63,716 bases of DNA from a bacterium (GTDB lineage Bacteria > UBP14 > UBA6098 > JAFGQG01). The notes under the pieces were generated by a model, which saw only the letters and a program-made list of their open reading frames with translations, searched no databases and was not told the DNA's origin. How positions within the stretch are numbered: position 1 is the first letter of the stretch; each line of letters starts with the position of its first letter. Where the stretch lies: contig JAFGQG010000137.1 in the NCBI GenBank assembly GCA_016935765.1, positions 1 to 63,716 of the forward strand. Direction: 5' to 3'. Both the position numbers and the translations under genes were made by a program. Positions 27,982 through 37,575 of the stretch are shown here, one piece after another.

Positions 27982-29163
27982 GTGAAAGGTTTGTTTATCT
28001 TGTTATTTTGTGTATCACTTTTATTTTTGGTCAATTGTGGAAGTCCTTATGTAGAAGGCGCTAAAGTATATATTCAACAGGGTGATTGGCCCAGAGCGCT
28101 CGAGCAGCTCAAAGTAGAGGTGGAAAGCAATCCCGTGAACGGGGAAGCTTATTTTTTAATGGGGCAGGTTTACGCAGAGATGGACAGTTTTAAGAAGATG
28201 GCTGTTTCATTCGATAAAGCGCTCAAATTTGAACCGGGCCTTGAAGGGGAGATATGGCGCTGGAGAGAATCCAAATGGGTTAAAGCTTTCAACAGGGGAG
28301 TTAACGCCGGGCAGAAGGGGAATTTCGAAGACGCTATTAAATGGACAAACACAGCGGTTTTTATCGATTCGACAAGGGCAGACGCCTGGAAGAATCTGGG
28401 GTACTTTTACGGCAAGCTGGAACAGAACGAAGATGCAAAACACGCATATATGAAGGCGTTTGATATCGACCCAACAGACCTTGAGATCGGAATGGTTATC
28501 GTTAATAATCTTCTGGGTGAAGGGGAAAACGATAAGGCTATGCAAATATTGGACAAACTGGAAGAAGCGAATCCCGAAGATGTGGAGGTTCTCGTGCAGA
28601 AAGGGGTAATGTACATAAACGATGGCGAGCTCGATAAGGCGGCGGAAGTACTTGAAAAGGCTAAAGGATTGAGCACAAAAGACAGGGCTGTGCTATTCAA
28701 TCTTGGCATGGTCTATTACAGGCAGGAGAAATACGACAAAGCTGTTGACAATTTCAAGGGTGTAGCCGACCTCAAAGGTGATGAGCCTGATGAGTTGCAC
28801 ATAGATGCGTTGCTTGGTTGGGGTGGAGCCCTGTACGCACAAAAGAAATACGAAGAAGCAGAGCCGATCTTCAGAGAGATAATAAGTATCGATGAGAACC
28901 ATAGCGGCGCATGGGAGCACCTGGGAACGACCCTCGCGAAGCTTGACAGAACCAAAGAAGGAAACCTTGCTTACAATCACGGCGTTGGTCTGTTTAAAAT
29001 GGAAGAAGGCGAGTGGGAAGCCGCAGCGAAATATTTTAACGACGCGGTAAAAGTAAACCCCAATCACCTGCTTTCATGGAAAAAATTAAAAGTGGTTTAC
29101 GAAAAACTGGGCGAGGAGGAGAAAGTAAAAGAGGTCGAAACAAAGATACAGGAACTCGAATAG
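27982..29163 (+). CDS. TPR-repeat lipoprotein
   Basis: From the GTG at 27982 the product begins MKGLFILLFCVSLLFLVNCGSP, a lipoprotein signal with the lipidated Cys in FLVNC. AAAGGAGG lies just upstream, while an ATG at 27967 would begin at the edge of that ribosome site. About eight TPR units follow (for example GDWPRALEQLKVEVESNPVN and KYEEAEPIFREIISIDENHS), which form a helical scaffold for protein contacts. Such TPR lipoproteins usually serve assembly complexes at the outer membrane. The exact partner cannot be read here. Length is about 394 residues. Confidence 0.82.
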   Translation: MKGLFILLFCVSLLFLVNCGSPYVEGAKVYIQQGDWPRALEQLKVEVESNPVNGEAYFLMGQVYAEMDSFKKMAVSFDKALKFEPGLEGEIWRWRESKWVKAFNRGVNAGQKGNFEDAIKWTNTAVFIDSTRADAWKNLGYFYGKLEQNEDAKHAYMKAFDIDPTDLEIGMVIVNNLLGEGENDKAMQILDKLEEANPEDVEVLVQKGVMYINDGELDKAAEVLEKAKGLSTKDRAVLFNLGMVYYRQEKYDKAVDNFKGVADLKGDEPDELHIDALLGWGGALYAQKKYEEAEPIFREIISIDENHSGAWEHLGTTLAKLDRTKEGNLAYNHGVGLFKMEEGEWEAAAKYFNDAVKVNPNHLLSWKKLKVVYEKLGEEEKVKEVETKIQELE

Positions 29164-29292
29164 AAACAGTGCTCTGGGTGCCCGTTTTTCCTGAAAACTG
29201 AAAGTCTTAGTCGGCTTTGTTTTGTAAAATTTTAACGCGCGTTTTTGATTTTCGATAGAATTTCATTAATATGAATATTAGAGTTATTTATT

Positions 29293-31716
29293 ATGGATAG
29301 ATATGCTCATGTAGCGCTTCCCATACCATTCAGCAAACCTTTCACATATAAAATACCAGAAAAATTCGCGGAAAAAGTGGAAATTGGAAGCCGCGTAGTG
29401 GTTCCGGTTAGAAGAGGGGGAAGAGTAGGTTTTGTAGTAGATATCATGGACGTCCCCGATTATGGATACCCGAAGTCTATCTGGGATGTGCTCGATGCAG
29501 CCCCCCTGTTCGACGAAGAAGCGCTGGGATTGTATCGATGGATAGCCGAGGAATACCTTACTTCTATTGGAGAAGTTATCAAAGCGGCAGTACCCACGGG
29601 CACCAGCGTGGGGATTAAAAAGAAAGTGAAACTTAAGGCTCTGCCCGAAAAAAAATACGACGGAATAGCTGCGAAAATAGTGAAAGCACTCGAAACACAC
29701 GGCGATTTATACTTGACAGAACTACAAAAACATGTTAACAAAAAATACATAAGCTACTATTTGAATAACCTCGAAAGTGATGGTGTTATAGAGTTCGAGA
29801 TTGAGTATAAAAGGAGAGTAAAACCAAAAACAAACAGGGTCATAAGTCTCTGTTCTACCGACAGTACTTTTTTGAAGGGTTTAGAAGATTCTGTTAAGGA
29901 TCTAAGGTCCAAAAAACAAAAGGAAATTATTCAGCATTTTCTTGAGGACCCAGAAAAAAGAGTCAGCTACACCATCATAGGTAAATTATATGGATACAGC
30001 GTTCTGAAGGCTCTCATGGATAAGAAAATTTTAAGGGATGACGAGGAAGAGGTTTTCCGAGAAGGTAAAAAGGGGTGGCTGGAGGAGGAACTTAAGGATG
30101 TAGAGTTAACAAAAGAACAAAAAAATGTACTGGTTAGAGTAAGTGATTGTATTGATAGGGAATTAAACTCGACGATACTTCTGCATGGGGTTTCCGCCAG
30201 CGGCAAGACGCGAATTTATCTTGAGGCGGCAGAGAAAGCATTAAGGGCTGGCAAGGGAGTATTGGTCCTCGTGCCGGAGATATCTTTGACGCCGCAGGTC
30301 TGGGGCAGGTTCAAAGCGAAGTTCGGCGATAAGGTTGGCGTACTCCACAGCAAATTGTCACCCGGGGAGCGGTACGACAATTGGCGGAGATTGAGGGACG
30401 GTGACCTAAAAATAGCGCTAGGTGTTCGTTCGGCAGTATTCGTGCCCGTGAAGAACCTCGGGTTGATTATTGTCGACGAAGAACAGGACGGTTCATATAA
30501 GCAGGACGAACCTCAGCCATGTTATCATGCGCGGGAAGTAGCTATTCAGAGAGCGAGAAGGGACAATGCGGTTATTGTCCTGGGAAGCGCGACTCCCAGC
30601 ATCGAGTCGTATCATAAGGCTTTGAAGGGTGAATATGAGTTGTACGAACTCCCGGGCAGGGTAACTGGCGGCGAGTTGCCGAACATAAACGTGGTCGATC
30701 TGAAAGATGAGAGAAAGAGAAAGAATTTTTCGAGTTTTTCCATGCTGTTAAAGGACAAGTTCGTTGAGCAGATCGAGGAGGGGAATCAATCCATGATTCT
30801 CCTTAACAGGAGAGGTTATGCAAGCTTTCTGCAGTGCCCGGATTGCGGAATGATAATGAACTGTACCGAATGCGAGGTCCCTATGACCTATCATCTCAAT
30901 GATTACAAGCTTCGGTGCCATTACTGCGGCATGGAGAAGGATGCTCCAAACGAGTGCCCTGAATGCGGTTCGGAAAAAATAAGATATAAGGGAAGAGGTA
31001 CGCAGAGAATTGAAGAGGACCTCCTGAAATATTTTGACGAAGAGAAGATAATTCGTATGGATCAGGATGTGACAACCGGGGGCAGGGAGCACGCTGATAT
31101 CCTGACGGAATTTTCGAGCAATAAGGGTACAGTGCTGGTAGGAACCCAGATGATAGCGAAGGGGCTTGATTTTCCCGAAGTCACACTGGTTGGGGTGATC
31201 AATGCGGATATTGGGTTGTCGATGCCTGACTTTAGGGCTCAGGAGCGGATATTTCAACTCTTGATGCAGGTTGCCGGAAGAGCAGGTCGAGGCACAAAGA
31301 AGGGGGAAGTTGTAATCCAAACATATAACCCGGAAAATCCCGCTGTTGATTATGCGATCAGGCACGATTATACAGGGTTCTATGAGCAGGAGATAAGACA
31401 GAGGGAACCGATGGGGTATCCCCCGTTCGGAAGAATGGTAATGGTTACCGCCTCTGGAGACAGCAGGAATAGCGTGATTACCCGCATAACAAACCTGGCA
31501 AACGACTTGAAAGAAGCGCTCGATGAAACGCGTGATTTGAGAATTTTAGGGCCAGCTCCAGCGCCCTTCGAAAGGTTGAAAGGGAAATACCGCTGGCAGT
31601 TACTAATAAAGGGCGAAGACTTGAAAAGAGCATATCCCATACTCAAGGTGCTACTGAGAAAGGGAAGGGGGAAGGTCAGGGTCGCAGTGAACGTTGATCC
31701 ATACACGATGCTGTAA
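29293..31716 (+). CDS. priA: Primosomal protein N' (PriA helicase)
   Basis: This 3'-5' DNA helicase restarts stalled replication forks by loading the primosome. The N-terminal DNA-binding domain covers about residues 1-110. The Walker A motif is HGVSASGKTR, and the Walker B variant VDEEQDGSYKQ is typical of PriA in place of DEAH. Eight zinc cysteines lie in CPDCGMIMNCTEC and CHYCGMEKDAPNECPECGS. The helicase C-lobe has GTQMIAKGLDFP and QVAGRAGRG. Length (807) is normal. No ribosome site is obvious before the ATG, and the gene seems to be transcribed alone. Confidence 0.96.
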   Translation: MDRYAHVALPIPFSKPFTYKIPEKFAEKVEIGSRVVVPVRRGGRVGFVVDIMDVPDYGYPKSIWDVLDAAPLFDEEALGLYRWIAEEYLTSIGEVIKAAVPTGTSVGIKKKVKLKALPEKKYDGIAAKIVKALETHGDLYLTELQKHVNKKYISYYLNNLESDGVIEFEIEYKRRVKPKTNRVISLCSTDSTFLKGLEDSVKDLRSKKQKEIIQHFLEDPEKRVSYTIIGKLYGYSVLKALMDKKILRDDEEEVFREGKKGWLEEELKDVELTKEQKNVLVRVSDCIDRELNSTILLHGVSASGKTRIYLEAAEKALRAGKGVLVLVPEISLTPQVWGRFKAKFGDKVGVLHSKLSPGERYDNWRRLRDGDLKIALGVRSAVFVPVKNLGLIIVDEEQDGSYKQDEPQPCYHAREVAIQRARRDNAVIVLGSATPSIESYHKALKGEYELYELPGRVTGGELPNINVVDLKDERKRKNFSSFSMLLKDKFVEQIEEGNQSMILLNRRGYASFLQCPDCGMIMNCTECEVPMTYHLNDYKLRCHYCGMEKDAPNECPECGSEKIRYKGRGTQRIEEDLLKYFDEEKIIRMDQDVTTGGREHADILTEFSSNKGTVLVGTQMIAKGLDFPEVTLVGVINADIGLSMPDFRAQERIFQLLMQVAGRAGRGTKKGEVVIQTYNPENPAVDYAIRHDYTGFYEQEIRQREPMGYPPFGRMVMVTASGDSRNSVITRITNLANDLKEALDETRDLRILGPAPAPFERLKGKYRWQLLIKGEDLKRAYPILKVLLRKGRGKVRVAVNVDPYTML

Positions 31717-31842
31717 AAGCATAAAAGGCTTTTGACACCAAAAGTACAAATATAATATGTTAGTTGTTTCGATTTTTTCTCGTTCTCTTCCATGGATGAG
31801 TGGAGGAATATAGTTTTTAACAGTCTTTTCAAGCTTTATTAA

Positions 31843-31871
31843 TTGACAATAAGAGAAAATCTTCGTAATTT
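31843..31871 (+). promoter_or_regulatory. Putative sigma70 promoter for the secreted nitrilase-like genes
   Basis: TTGACA, 17 bases, then TAATTT, about 55 bases ahead of the ATG at 31927. It lies in the 210-base gap after priA. Confidence 0.45.
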
Positions 31872-31926
31872 ATTTTAGTAGCCCTGTAATATCTTTAAAT
31901 TATCTCAGGTTGCGAGCGAACTTTAT

Positions 31927-33144
31927 ATGATTTTAAAAAGAAGATTTTTTATCCTGACATTGATAATTGCTATTACTGTTTTCTTATCTACAGCAGAAGC
32001 GGTTCATGTCAGGGTGGTTATCGTGCGCGGATATACTTCCGGTTCGATAAACTGGAGTTACATTGCGCAATTCTCTTATCAAAAATGCGCTGCGATGATC
32101 GAGGAGGTTGACGGGATCGATATCATCCTTTTTCCCGAGTTCGCCTTTGGCGGTACTGACGGGGGTTCACATTATCGTCCGGAAGTAACGTTCACTTACG
32201 ACCCGGAGTTGGGGTATGTGCCTCATCCGCTGAATCCCTCCGCGCCGGAGGATGTTAGAACGGCAGCCTACATAGACAGTCTTCGGTACATCGCGTTATC
32301 TGAGACGTGCTATGTATGGGCTTCTACGTGCGGTGAGGTTATCGAAGGTATCAATTACAACTCACTCCCCATATTCTGGCCTGATGGCAAGCTGCACCGC
32401 ATTCGCAGAAAATGCCTGTACAGTTCGCTGGACGAAACCCGCGACACGACCATTCACTGTGACAGCGTTGCAGTTAAATCGGGCGGCGCGATTTCGGTGA
32501 TGACCACCATCTGTTACGAGAACGCCGCGCTGGATGGCCTGCTCGATCCCGTGGATGCTCCCGCGCCACTATGGCTCCTTCCACATGGTACCTGGTCCGC
32601 TGCGGGGAATCCAAATATGACCTACCGAACACAGAAGTGGACCTGGAACCCTGAAGGGATATCGCTCTCGGGAGTCTGGGATATTCCGCGTGACGGTTGG
32701 GTGAGGGTCGACGCTACCCTCCTGTCTTGCGACATCTTCAGCACGAACTGGACCGCAATGGGGATAGACAACTACGGCAACGATCGCGACCCGGTAGCGT
32801 ACGAACCCCTCGCCTGGGTAGAAGAGCGCCCGACATACGTAATAGTTGATTTGCATGTTCCGCAGATTGGCGACAGTATCCCGGTAAGATTTGCATCTTC
32901 TCGACAGGATAAGCCGGCATTTGAAAAGCTGACAGCCCTTCCGGAGATCAGCTCCGGTCCAGTGTTTATTTTCGGGGCTGCCGGTGAAATAGAAATATAT
33001 GATGAGAATAATAGACTGGTTGAAAGACTCGCGCCAGAACCGGAACATACTATCTGGGAAGGGATAATCGGCGATAAAAATCCGCCGGGTGATTATGTTA
33101 TAAAATCCGGAGCAGAAGAGGTGGAGGTAAAACTTATTCATTAG
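31927..33144 (+). CDS. Secreted carbon-nitrogen hydrolase (nitrilase-fold) protein
   Basis: The product has a signal peptide ending near TAEA and a nitrilase-superfamily domain. The catalytic triad seems complete: Glu in IILFPEFAFGG, Lys in IRRKCLYSS and Cys in TTICYENA. The family hydrolyses amide or nitrile C-N bonds; here the enzyme would act outside the cytoplasm, which is unusual. The last ~70 residues (IYDENNRLVERL..GDKNPPGDYVIKSG) look like a short FlgD-like beta-domain. It is followed after 64 bases by a diverged paralogue. Substrate unknown. Confidence 0.72.
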   Translation: MILKRRFFILTLIIAITVFLSTAEAVHVRVVIVRGYTSGSINWSYIAQFSYQKCAAMIEEVDGIDIILFPEFAFGGTDGGSHYRPEVTFTYDPELGYVPHPLNPSAPEDVRTAAYIDSLRYIALSETCYVWASTCGEVIEGINYNSLPIFWPDGKLHRIRRKCLYSSLDETRDTTIHCDSVAVKSGGAISVMTTICYENAALDGLLDPVDAPAPLWLLPHGTWSAAGNPNMTYRTQKWTWNPEGISLSGVWDIPRDGWVRVDATLLSCDIFSTNWTAMGIDNYGNDRDPVAYEPLAWVEERPTYVIVDLHVPQIGDSIPVRFASSRQDKPAFEKLTALPEISSGPVFIFGAAGEIEIYDENNRLVERLAPEPEHTIWEGIIGDKNPPGDYVIKSGAEEVEVKLIH

Positions 33145-33208
33145 TAAATGAATAATGACTAATGACAATTGATTATTGTAGAATAAACGAAAAACTCGAT
33201 AAATCGCC

Positions 33209-34738
33209 ATGAAGAAAGTTATAATTGCATTATTAATTATCCTCGCTCTATCCAGCGCACTCCAAGCCGAGGTGAAGATAGCAGCCTTAAACCTGCTGCA
33301 CCCTGGATCTGTTGGCGAAATTGTGGATGACATGGGGTGGCTGCTGATGCTCGAGCCGGAACTGGACATTATACTAGGTCCGGCGGAGTTACTCGGCGGG
33401 GATTCCAACAAGGCGCGCATAATTTTTGAGGATTCCTCCGGTGTGATTACGTTCGAACCGGCTGATGACTTTGAGCGCTCCAGGGAAGTTTGTGACCTGT
33501 TGGGATCAATATGCTCGTTAGCTGCAGCGAGTGAGGTGACCATAATCCCGGGCACACTCTGGGAAGTCGATTTCAACGCCAGGTGTTTCGAAGCAGCCCC
33601 TATCATCGGTCCGGACGGTTTGATACGGCGGGTTCGCCGCAAAGCCCACCATATTGTATGGGACCCGTTTATAGACCCGGGGATTCATCCGGACACGATT
33701 TATACCCGCGACGGCAGTGTTTATACCTACCTTCTTGCTATATGCAACGAGAGTAAAGACCTTCCGATCATCTACGGGAGTCCTCCACTCCAGGCGGATA
33801 TCCTTCTCGCCGCTAATTGCCACTGGATGGAAGGTTTTTGCCTTGCTGCGGACGAAATTCGCTTTAGCTGTCCGCCCGATTGGAGCGAGATATCCGGCAT
33901 GCTCACGATGTCAAATTTCGAAGGACTTGCGGATAACGAGTGGGTTAAACCTGCCGCTCCTATGGTAGTAAGTTCGTTTGGAGAAAGGGCGGGAGCTGCG
34001 ATGATTGGCAACTTTTTTTCAATGCTTCGACCAGAGGGTGGATGGTACGATTTTCGGGAATGTTCGGAGTCTCCGTTCGGTGTTATAGTGACGTGCGACC
34101 CGGACTCCCCGGTGGTGAAACGCCAGCTTAGCTTGCACATATTTATTTCCGATTCTTCAGGGGTTCCGGTCGAATCACTGCGGGTGTCTGTCCGGCATGT
34201 GGATAGACCGGTCTGGCAGTCCTCGTATTCTGACTCTGGTGGTCGGGTAAGCTTTCGAACCTGCAAGGAAGGGAATTTTCTCCTGAAATACGAGGCTGTG
34301 AACTGCGAGGTTCATTCCTGCGATACGGCAGTTACTCTCGATTATGATATCCCCGCTGAAACCCTGGTAGTCGTGGTGAGTATCGATACGCTGACATCTA
34401 TCTGTGAGAAACCGGTTCCAGAGAATTTTGGAATTAAGATTTATCCTAATCCGTTCAATGGTACAATTTTTATCAAAATTGCACAAGTAGAGGCGTTTCC
34501 TGAAACGCCCGTAAAATTGGAGATTTATGATATAGCTGGAAGGTTGGTTTCGATGACAAGCAGGGATGCTTGTCCATACAATGGGTATTCAAATCCTGGT
34601 CTAAACTGTTCACAGTCTCCTGCATCCCGTGCCCTAACTTATTTCTGGACTCCCCAAACCGCAAGTTCAGGTATATATCTGGTTAAGGTCGTCGTGGGGG
34701 ATGTGAGCATGATTCGTAGGGTGGTTTATTTGAAGTGA
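33209..34738 (+). CDS. Secreted nitrilase-fold paralogue with C-terminal sorting domain
   Basis: The signal peptide ends at SALQA. A nitrilase-like domain follows that matches the upstream gene: LDIILGPAELLGGD for the Glu region, VRRKAHHIV for the Lys and AICNES for the Cys. The Glu is one position later (PAE instead of PEF), so activity may be changed or lost. After a beta-rich linker the protein ends in a type A sorting domain (IYPNPFNGTIFIK ... SGIYLVKVVVG ... RRVVYLK), used for type IX-like export or surface attachment. Length is 509 residues. It is probably co-transcribed with the upstream paralogue. Confidence 0.72.
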   Translation: MKKVIIALLIILALSSALQAEVKIAALNLLHPGSVGEIVDDMGWLLMLEPELDIILGPAELLGGDSNKARIIFEDSSGVITFEPADDFERSREVCDLLGSICSLAAASEVTIIPGTLWEVDFNARCFEAAPIIGPDGLIRRVRRKAHHIVWDPFIDPGIHPDTIYTRDGSVYTYLLAICNESKDLPIIYGSPPLQADILLAANCHWMEGFCLAADEIRFSCPPDWSEISGMLTMSNFEGLADNEWVKPAAPMVVSSFGERAGAAMIGNFFSMLRPEGGWYDFRECSESPFGVIVTCDPDSPVVKRQLSLHIFISDSSGVPVESLRVSVRHVDRPVWQSSYSDSGGRVSFRTCKEGNFLLKYEAVNCEVHSCDTAVTLDYDIPAETLVVVVSIDTLTSICEKPVPENFGIKIYPNPFNGTIFIKIAQVEAFPETPVKLEIYDIAGRLVSMTSRDACPYNGYSNPGLNCSQSPASRALTYFWTPQTASSGIYLVKVVVGDVSMIRRVVYLK

Positions 34739-34803
34739 TGTATTTTTGCAAGGACTATTATATATTTAAAATAAAGTTGTGTATGCACGGAAAGGTTAGA
34801 ACA

Positions 34804-36606
34804 ATGAAAAAATTAGTGTTTGTTTTGTTTTTTTGTTTTATTATGGCAGGCTATTTATTTGCAGAGGAAAAGACCTTCGTTGGTGATGGGGTGGATAACT
34901 TATGGAGTGAACCGAATTGCTGGAATCCACCTGGAGTTCCGGACTTATACGATAATGTTACTATACCCGAAGGAAATACATGCAGTTTTGATCTCCTTCC
35001 ACACGCAGGACTTACTACAATAAATAACTTAACAGTTAACGGAACGTTAAATTTCGATCATGACGACAAAATACTTCACGCCCGTGGCGACGTGGAGAAT
35101 AACGGAACTATTTCATCTGATTTTGGTGAAGATATTTATATATTGGCAAGCGGCTGGTTTATTAACAATGGAGATATTTTTTCTGATGGAGTTGTTAATA
35201 TATTTTGTCTAGATTTGTGGAATAGTACTGGGGGTTTTATTTTTGGAGAGGGCAATTTATGGGGCAGTGGAGAGGCAGAACATTTAGTGGGGATTAATAT
35301 TGAAGCTCAGGGTGAGGTGATAAATGAAGGCTTCATCCAGAGAGGTCATTATGACATAACGGGCGAGGGAGCCGATATAATTATTGACGCAAAATTACTG
35401 AATAATTCTGGTTATATTCAAGGCGGAGATGGTGTTTACGACGAGGAGGACAGGGGAAAAGGTGGGTCAGTAGTAATTAAAGTCAAAGAAGATGTGGACA
35501 ACACCGATCTGATTTTAGGAGGTTTGGGTTATGGGACAGCACCTGGTGGAGAAGTTAAAATCATTGCTGAGAAAATAAATGTTACTGGTTCTATCGAGAC
35601 TGGCTATTCAGAAGGCAGAATGCGCAAATCCCCACTCCTGGCAGGGAGAAATGATTTGTTTCTGATCGCAGACAGTATTTATATTCACTCGGGAGACGAC
35701 CAAATTATAGGTGGTCTTGTACATATTCGGGGGCGTAAACTTGTGTTCGGTGATATAACCGATCCTTCCACTTTAATCGGCGAGACCGGAATTCAGGTAT
35801 GTACTTCCGCTCCCGGTTTTGCAGATTTTTCGGGTGTACACGTTGCCTGTGCGATCTCATCTCCAGCAGGTGTGACAAACAATATTTTCTGCAATACCAT
35901 AATCCCACCCGCAGAAGGTCTGGATTCTATCTTCTGCCCCGCGCCTTCCACCAATCCGGCAGATGAAAGTATTGTGGATGGTATTATTGTGACATCATCG
36001 GCGCCTGGAGCAGCTGGGAGTTCTGATTCCATCAGGGTGCTGATGCAGAACCTCTCCACCGCCGCGAAGATACTCAGTTACAACATCAGCTCCCTCCATG
36101 GCTGGGTGACCCTGACCATGGGACCCACTGGGCTGATAAATCCGTTCGCGTTCGATAGTCTAAATGTCAGCTACAACATTCCTTCAGGGGCTTCAAATGG
36201 TGATAGGGATACGGTGATATCGATTCTGATGATAGGTACTGGTTTCGCCGAGACTACCATGAGTGAGATAATGTGTAAAGGGGAGGATGTTTCTATCGAG
36301 GAGCAGATTCCGAGTCCGGTTGAGTTTGATATCTCTGCATACCCAAACCCATTTAATGGAATGGTAAGGATTGCCTTGGAAGGGGCGTACCATAGTACGC
36401 TCTTACATACAGATATTTTTGATATTAACGGAAGGAAAGTATGCAATTTTTCCCCCCAATCCGTGGGGGAAAATGCCCCGACTCGTTCTGGGCAAAAGGG
36501 GGAGTTTATGTGGCATCCTTCCTCATCCCTCGGTTCCGGAATTTACCTGGTGAGGGTGACTGCGGGGGATAAGAGCATAATTCGCAGGGTGGTTTATTTG
36601 AAGTGA
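34804..36606 (+). CDS. Secreted surface protein with C-terminal sorting domain
   Basis: I place the start at the ATG at 34804, which gives a clean signal peptide (MKKLVFVLFFCFIMAGYLFA). An upstream ATG at 34735 overlaps the previous stop but would add 23 non-signal residues. The N-terminal half is beta-helix-like with many N/G/D turns, starting with VDNLWSEPNCWNPPGVPD, a pattern common in autotransporter-like adhesins. A middle beta-domain follows (VTSSAPGAAGSSDSIRV). The end has AYPNPFNGMVRIAL and GIYLVRVTAGD with a final RRVVYLK that closely matches the upstream gene's tail. Function: surface binding or matrix; the ligand is unknown. Confidence 0.72.
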   Translation: MKKLVFVLFFCFIMAGYLFAEEKTFVGDGVDNLWSEPNCWNPPGVPDLYDNVTIPEGNTCSFDLLPHAGLTTINNLTVNGTLNFDHDDKILHARGDVENNGTISSDFGEDIYILASGWFINNGDIFSDGVVNIFCLDLWNSTGGFIFGEGNLWGSGEAEHLVGINIEAQGEVINEGFIQRGHYDITGEGADIIIDAKLLNNSGYIQGGDGVYDEEDRGKGGSVVIKVKEDVDNTDLILGGLGYGTAPGGEVKIIAEKINVTGSIETGYSEGRMRKSPLLAGRNDLFLIADSIYIHSGDDQIIGGLVHIRGRKLVFGDITDPSTLIGETGIQVCTSAPGFADFSGVHVACAISSPAGVTNNIFCNTIIPPAEGLDSIFCPAPSTNPADESIVDGIIVTSSAPGAAGSSDSIRVLMQNLSTAAKILSYNISSLHGWVTLTMGPTGLINPFAFDSLNVSYNIPSGASNGDRDTVISILMIGTGFAETTMSEIMCKGEDVSIEEQIPSPVEFDISAYPNPFNGMVRIALEGAYHSTLLHTDIFDINGRKVCNFSPQSVGENAPTRSGQKGEFMWHPSSSLGSGIYLVRVTAGDKSIIRRVVYLK

Positions 36607-36919
36607 ACACCGGAAGTGAATACCGGAAATTTATTAGGAAAAAAGAGAGTGATTATTATAGTATTTTATTGACTAAATTTAAGTTACAAAGAATAGTATT
36701 AAGTGGGTAACTGCGGAAGTGGTTTGCAGACATTCTCTTTTCATAATTAAAAAACAATCACCACGAATTGTGGATGTTGGATTTTTCTCCTTGACTTTCC
36801 GGGGAAAACGGGTACCTTATCCCTTTGATTTATAATGAATTAGGTGGTGGTATGGAGTGAGTAGGAAAACATGGGCATTTTATAATCATTGATAAATTTA
36901 GAAAAAGAAATTCACTATA
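36607..36919. other. Gap before the defence island, no gene seen
   Basis: The 313 bases hold no convincing ORF, RNA or strong hairpin. A short direct duplication (CACCGGAAGTGAATACCGGAA) follows the preceding stop. A TATAAT lies near 36830, but no matching -35 box was found. From here to about 46.7 kb the DNA is visibly AT-richer than on either side. Confidence 0.5.
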
Positions 36920-37528
36920 ATGAAGTATGATACCATAAATATAGGGGACAAGGATTATCCACTGCAATCAAAAGATTACTTCAAAAATAATTCCCCGAAA
37001 ACACTACATTATACAGGAAACCTGGACCTACTCTCTAAACCCACCATCGGAATTCTATCCTCCCGAAAAGTGGAAACGAACATAATTTTAGATACATATA
37101 ACATTATTAAGCAACTTACTGCAAAGGCTTTTGTGTTCATAAGTGGCTGGGCTTCACCGCTCGAGGAAGACCTCTTCGGGAAAATCTTAAAAACTGAAGC
37201 ACCGTTCGGAATTGTTCTTGCAAAAGGCATAGAAAACTATGATATTAATGTTAGAATTCAATCTAAGTTAGATGACGGGAAAGCGGTAATTTTGACCCAC
37301 TGCAAACCCGACGTTAAAAGGACAACCAGGAGTACAGCCCTAAGAAGAAATAAGCTGGTTATTGCTTTATCTGATAAGGTTTTCATGCCACAGGCAGAAA
37401 AAGGAACAGGAACGTATAAACTAGCAATCGAGGCGATAAAGAAAGGAAAGCCGGTATATACTATTGATAAACCAGTGAATAGAGATTTTATAAATAAAGG
37501 AGCTTTAAAGTTTGAAATAAACATCTAG
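36920..37528 (+). CDS. DprA/Smf-like Rossmann-fold protein of the defence island
   Basis: The 202-residue product matches the core of DNA-processing protein A. LHYTGNLDLLSKPTIGILSSRKVE is the DprA entry, and RRNKLVIALSDKVFM followed by GTGTYKLAIEAIKKGKPVYT is the conserved end of the Rossmann domain. The usual SGGA.GID..AH motif is replaced by SGWASPLEEDLFG, and the N- and C-terminal domains of full-length DprA are absent. It is therefore not a standard natural-transformation DprA, which loads RecA on single strands. Such short DprA-like proteins occur in defence operons. It lies 47 bases before the restriction-modification gene, probably in one transcript. Confidence 0.7.
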   Translation: MKYDTINIGDKDYPLQSKDYFKNNSPKTLHYTGNLDLLSKPTIGILSSRKVETNIILDTYNIIKQLTAKAFVFISGWASPLEEDLFGKILKTEAPFGIVLAKGIENYDINVRIQSKLDDGKAVILTHCKPDVKRTTRSTALRRNKLVIALSDKVFMPQAEKGTGTYKLAIEAIKKGKPVYTIDKPVNRDFINKGALKFEINI

Positions 37529-37575
37529 TATATGATAGGTATTATTATTACAGATTATAAAGTAAAGGGGCTAAT

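Noticed and set aside
32569..33642. A 357-residue minus-strand frame across the two nitrilase-like genes
   Set aside because: Both plus-strand genes show signal peptides and catalytic motifs. The minus frame spans their gap and has no recognisable domain.
36607..36919. A tRNA or integrase attachment site at the left edge of the defence island
   Set aside because: I could not fold a tRNA here, and there is no integrase or matching direct repeat at the right end.
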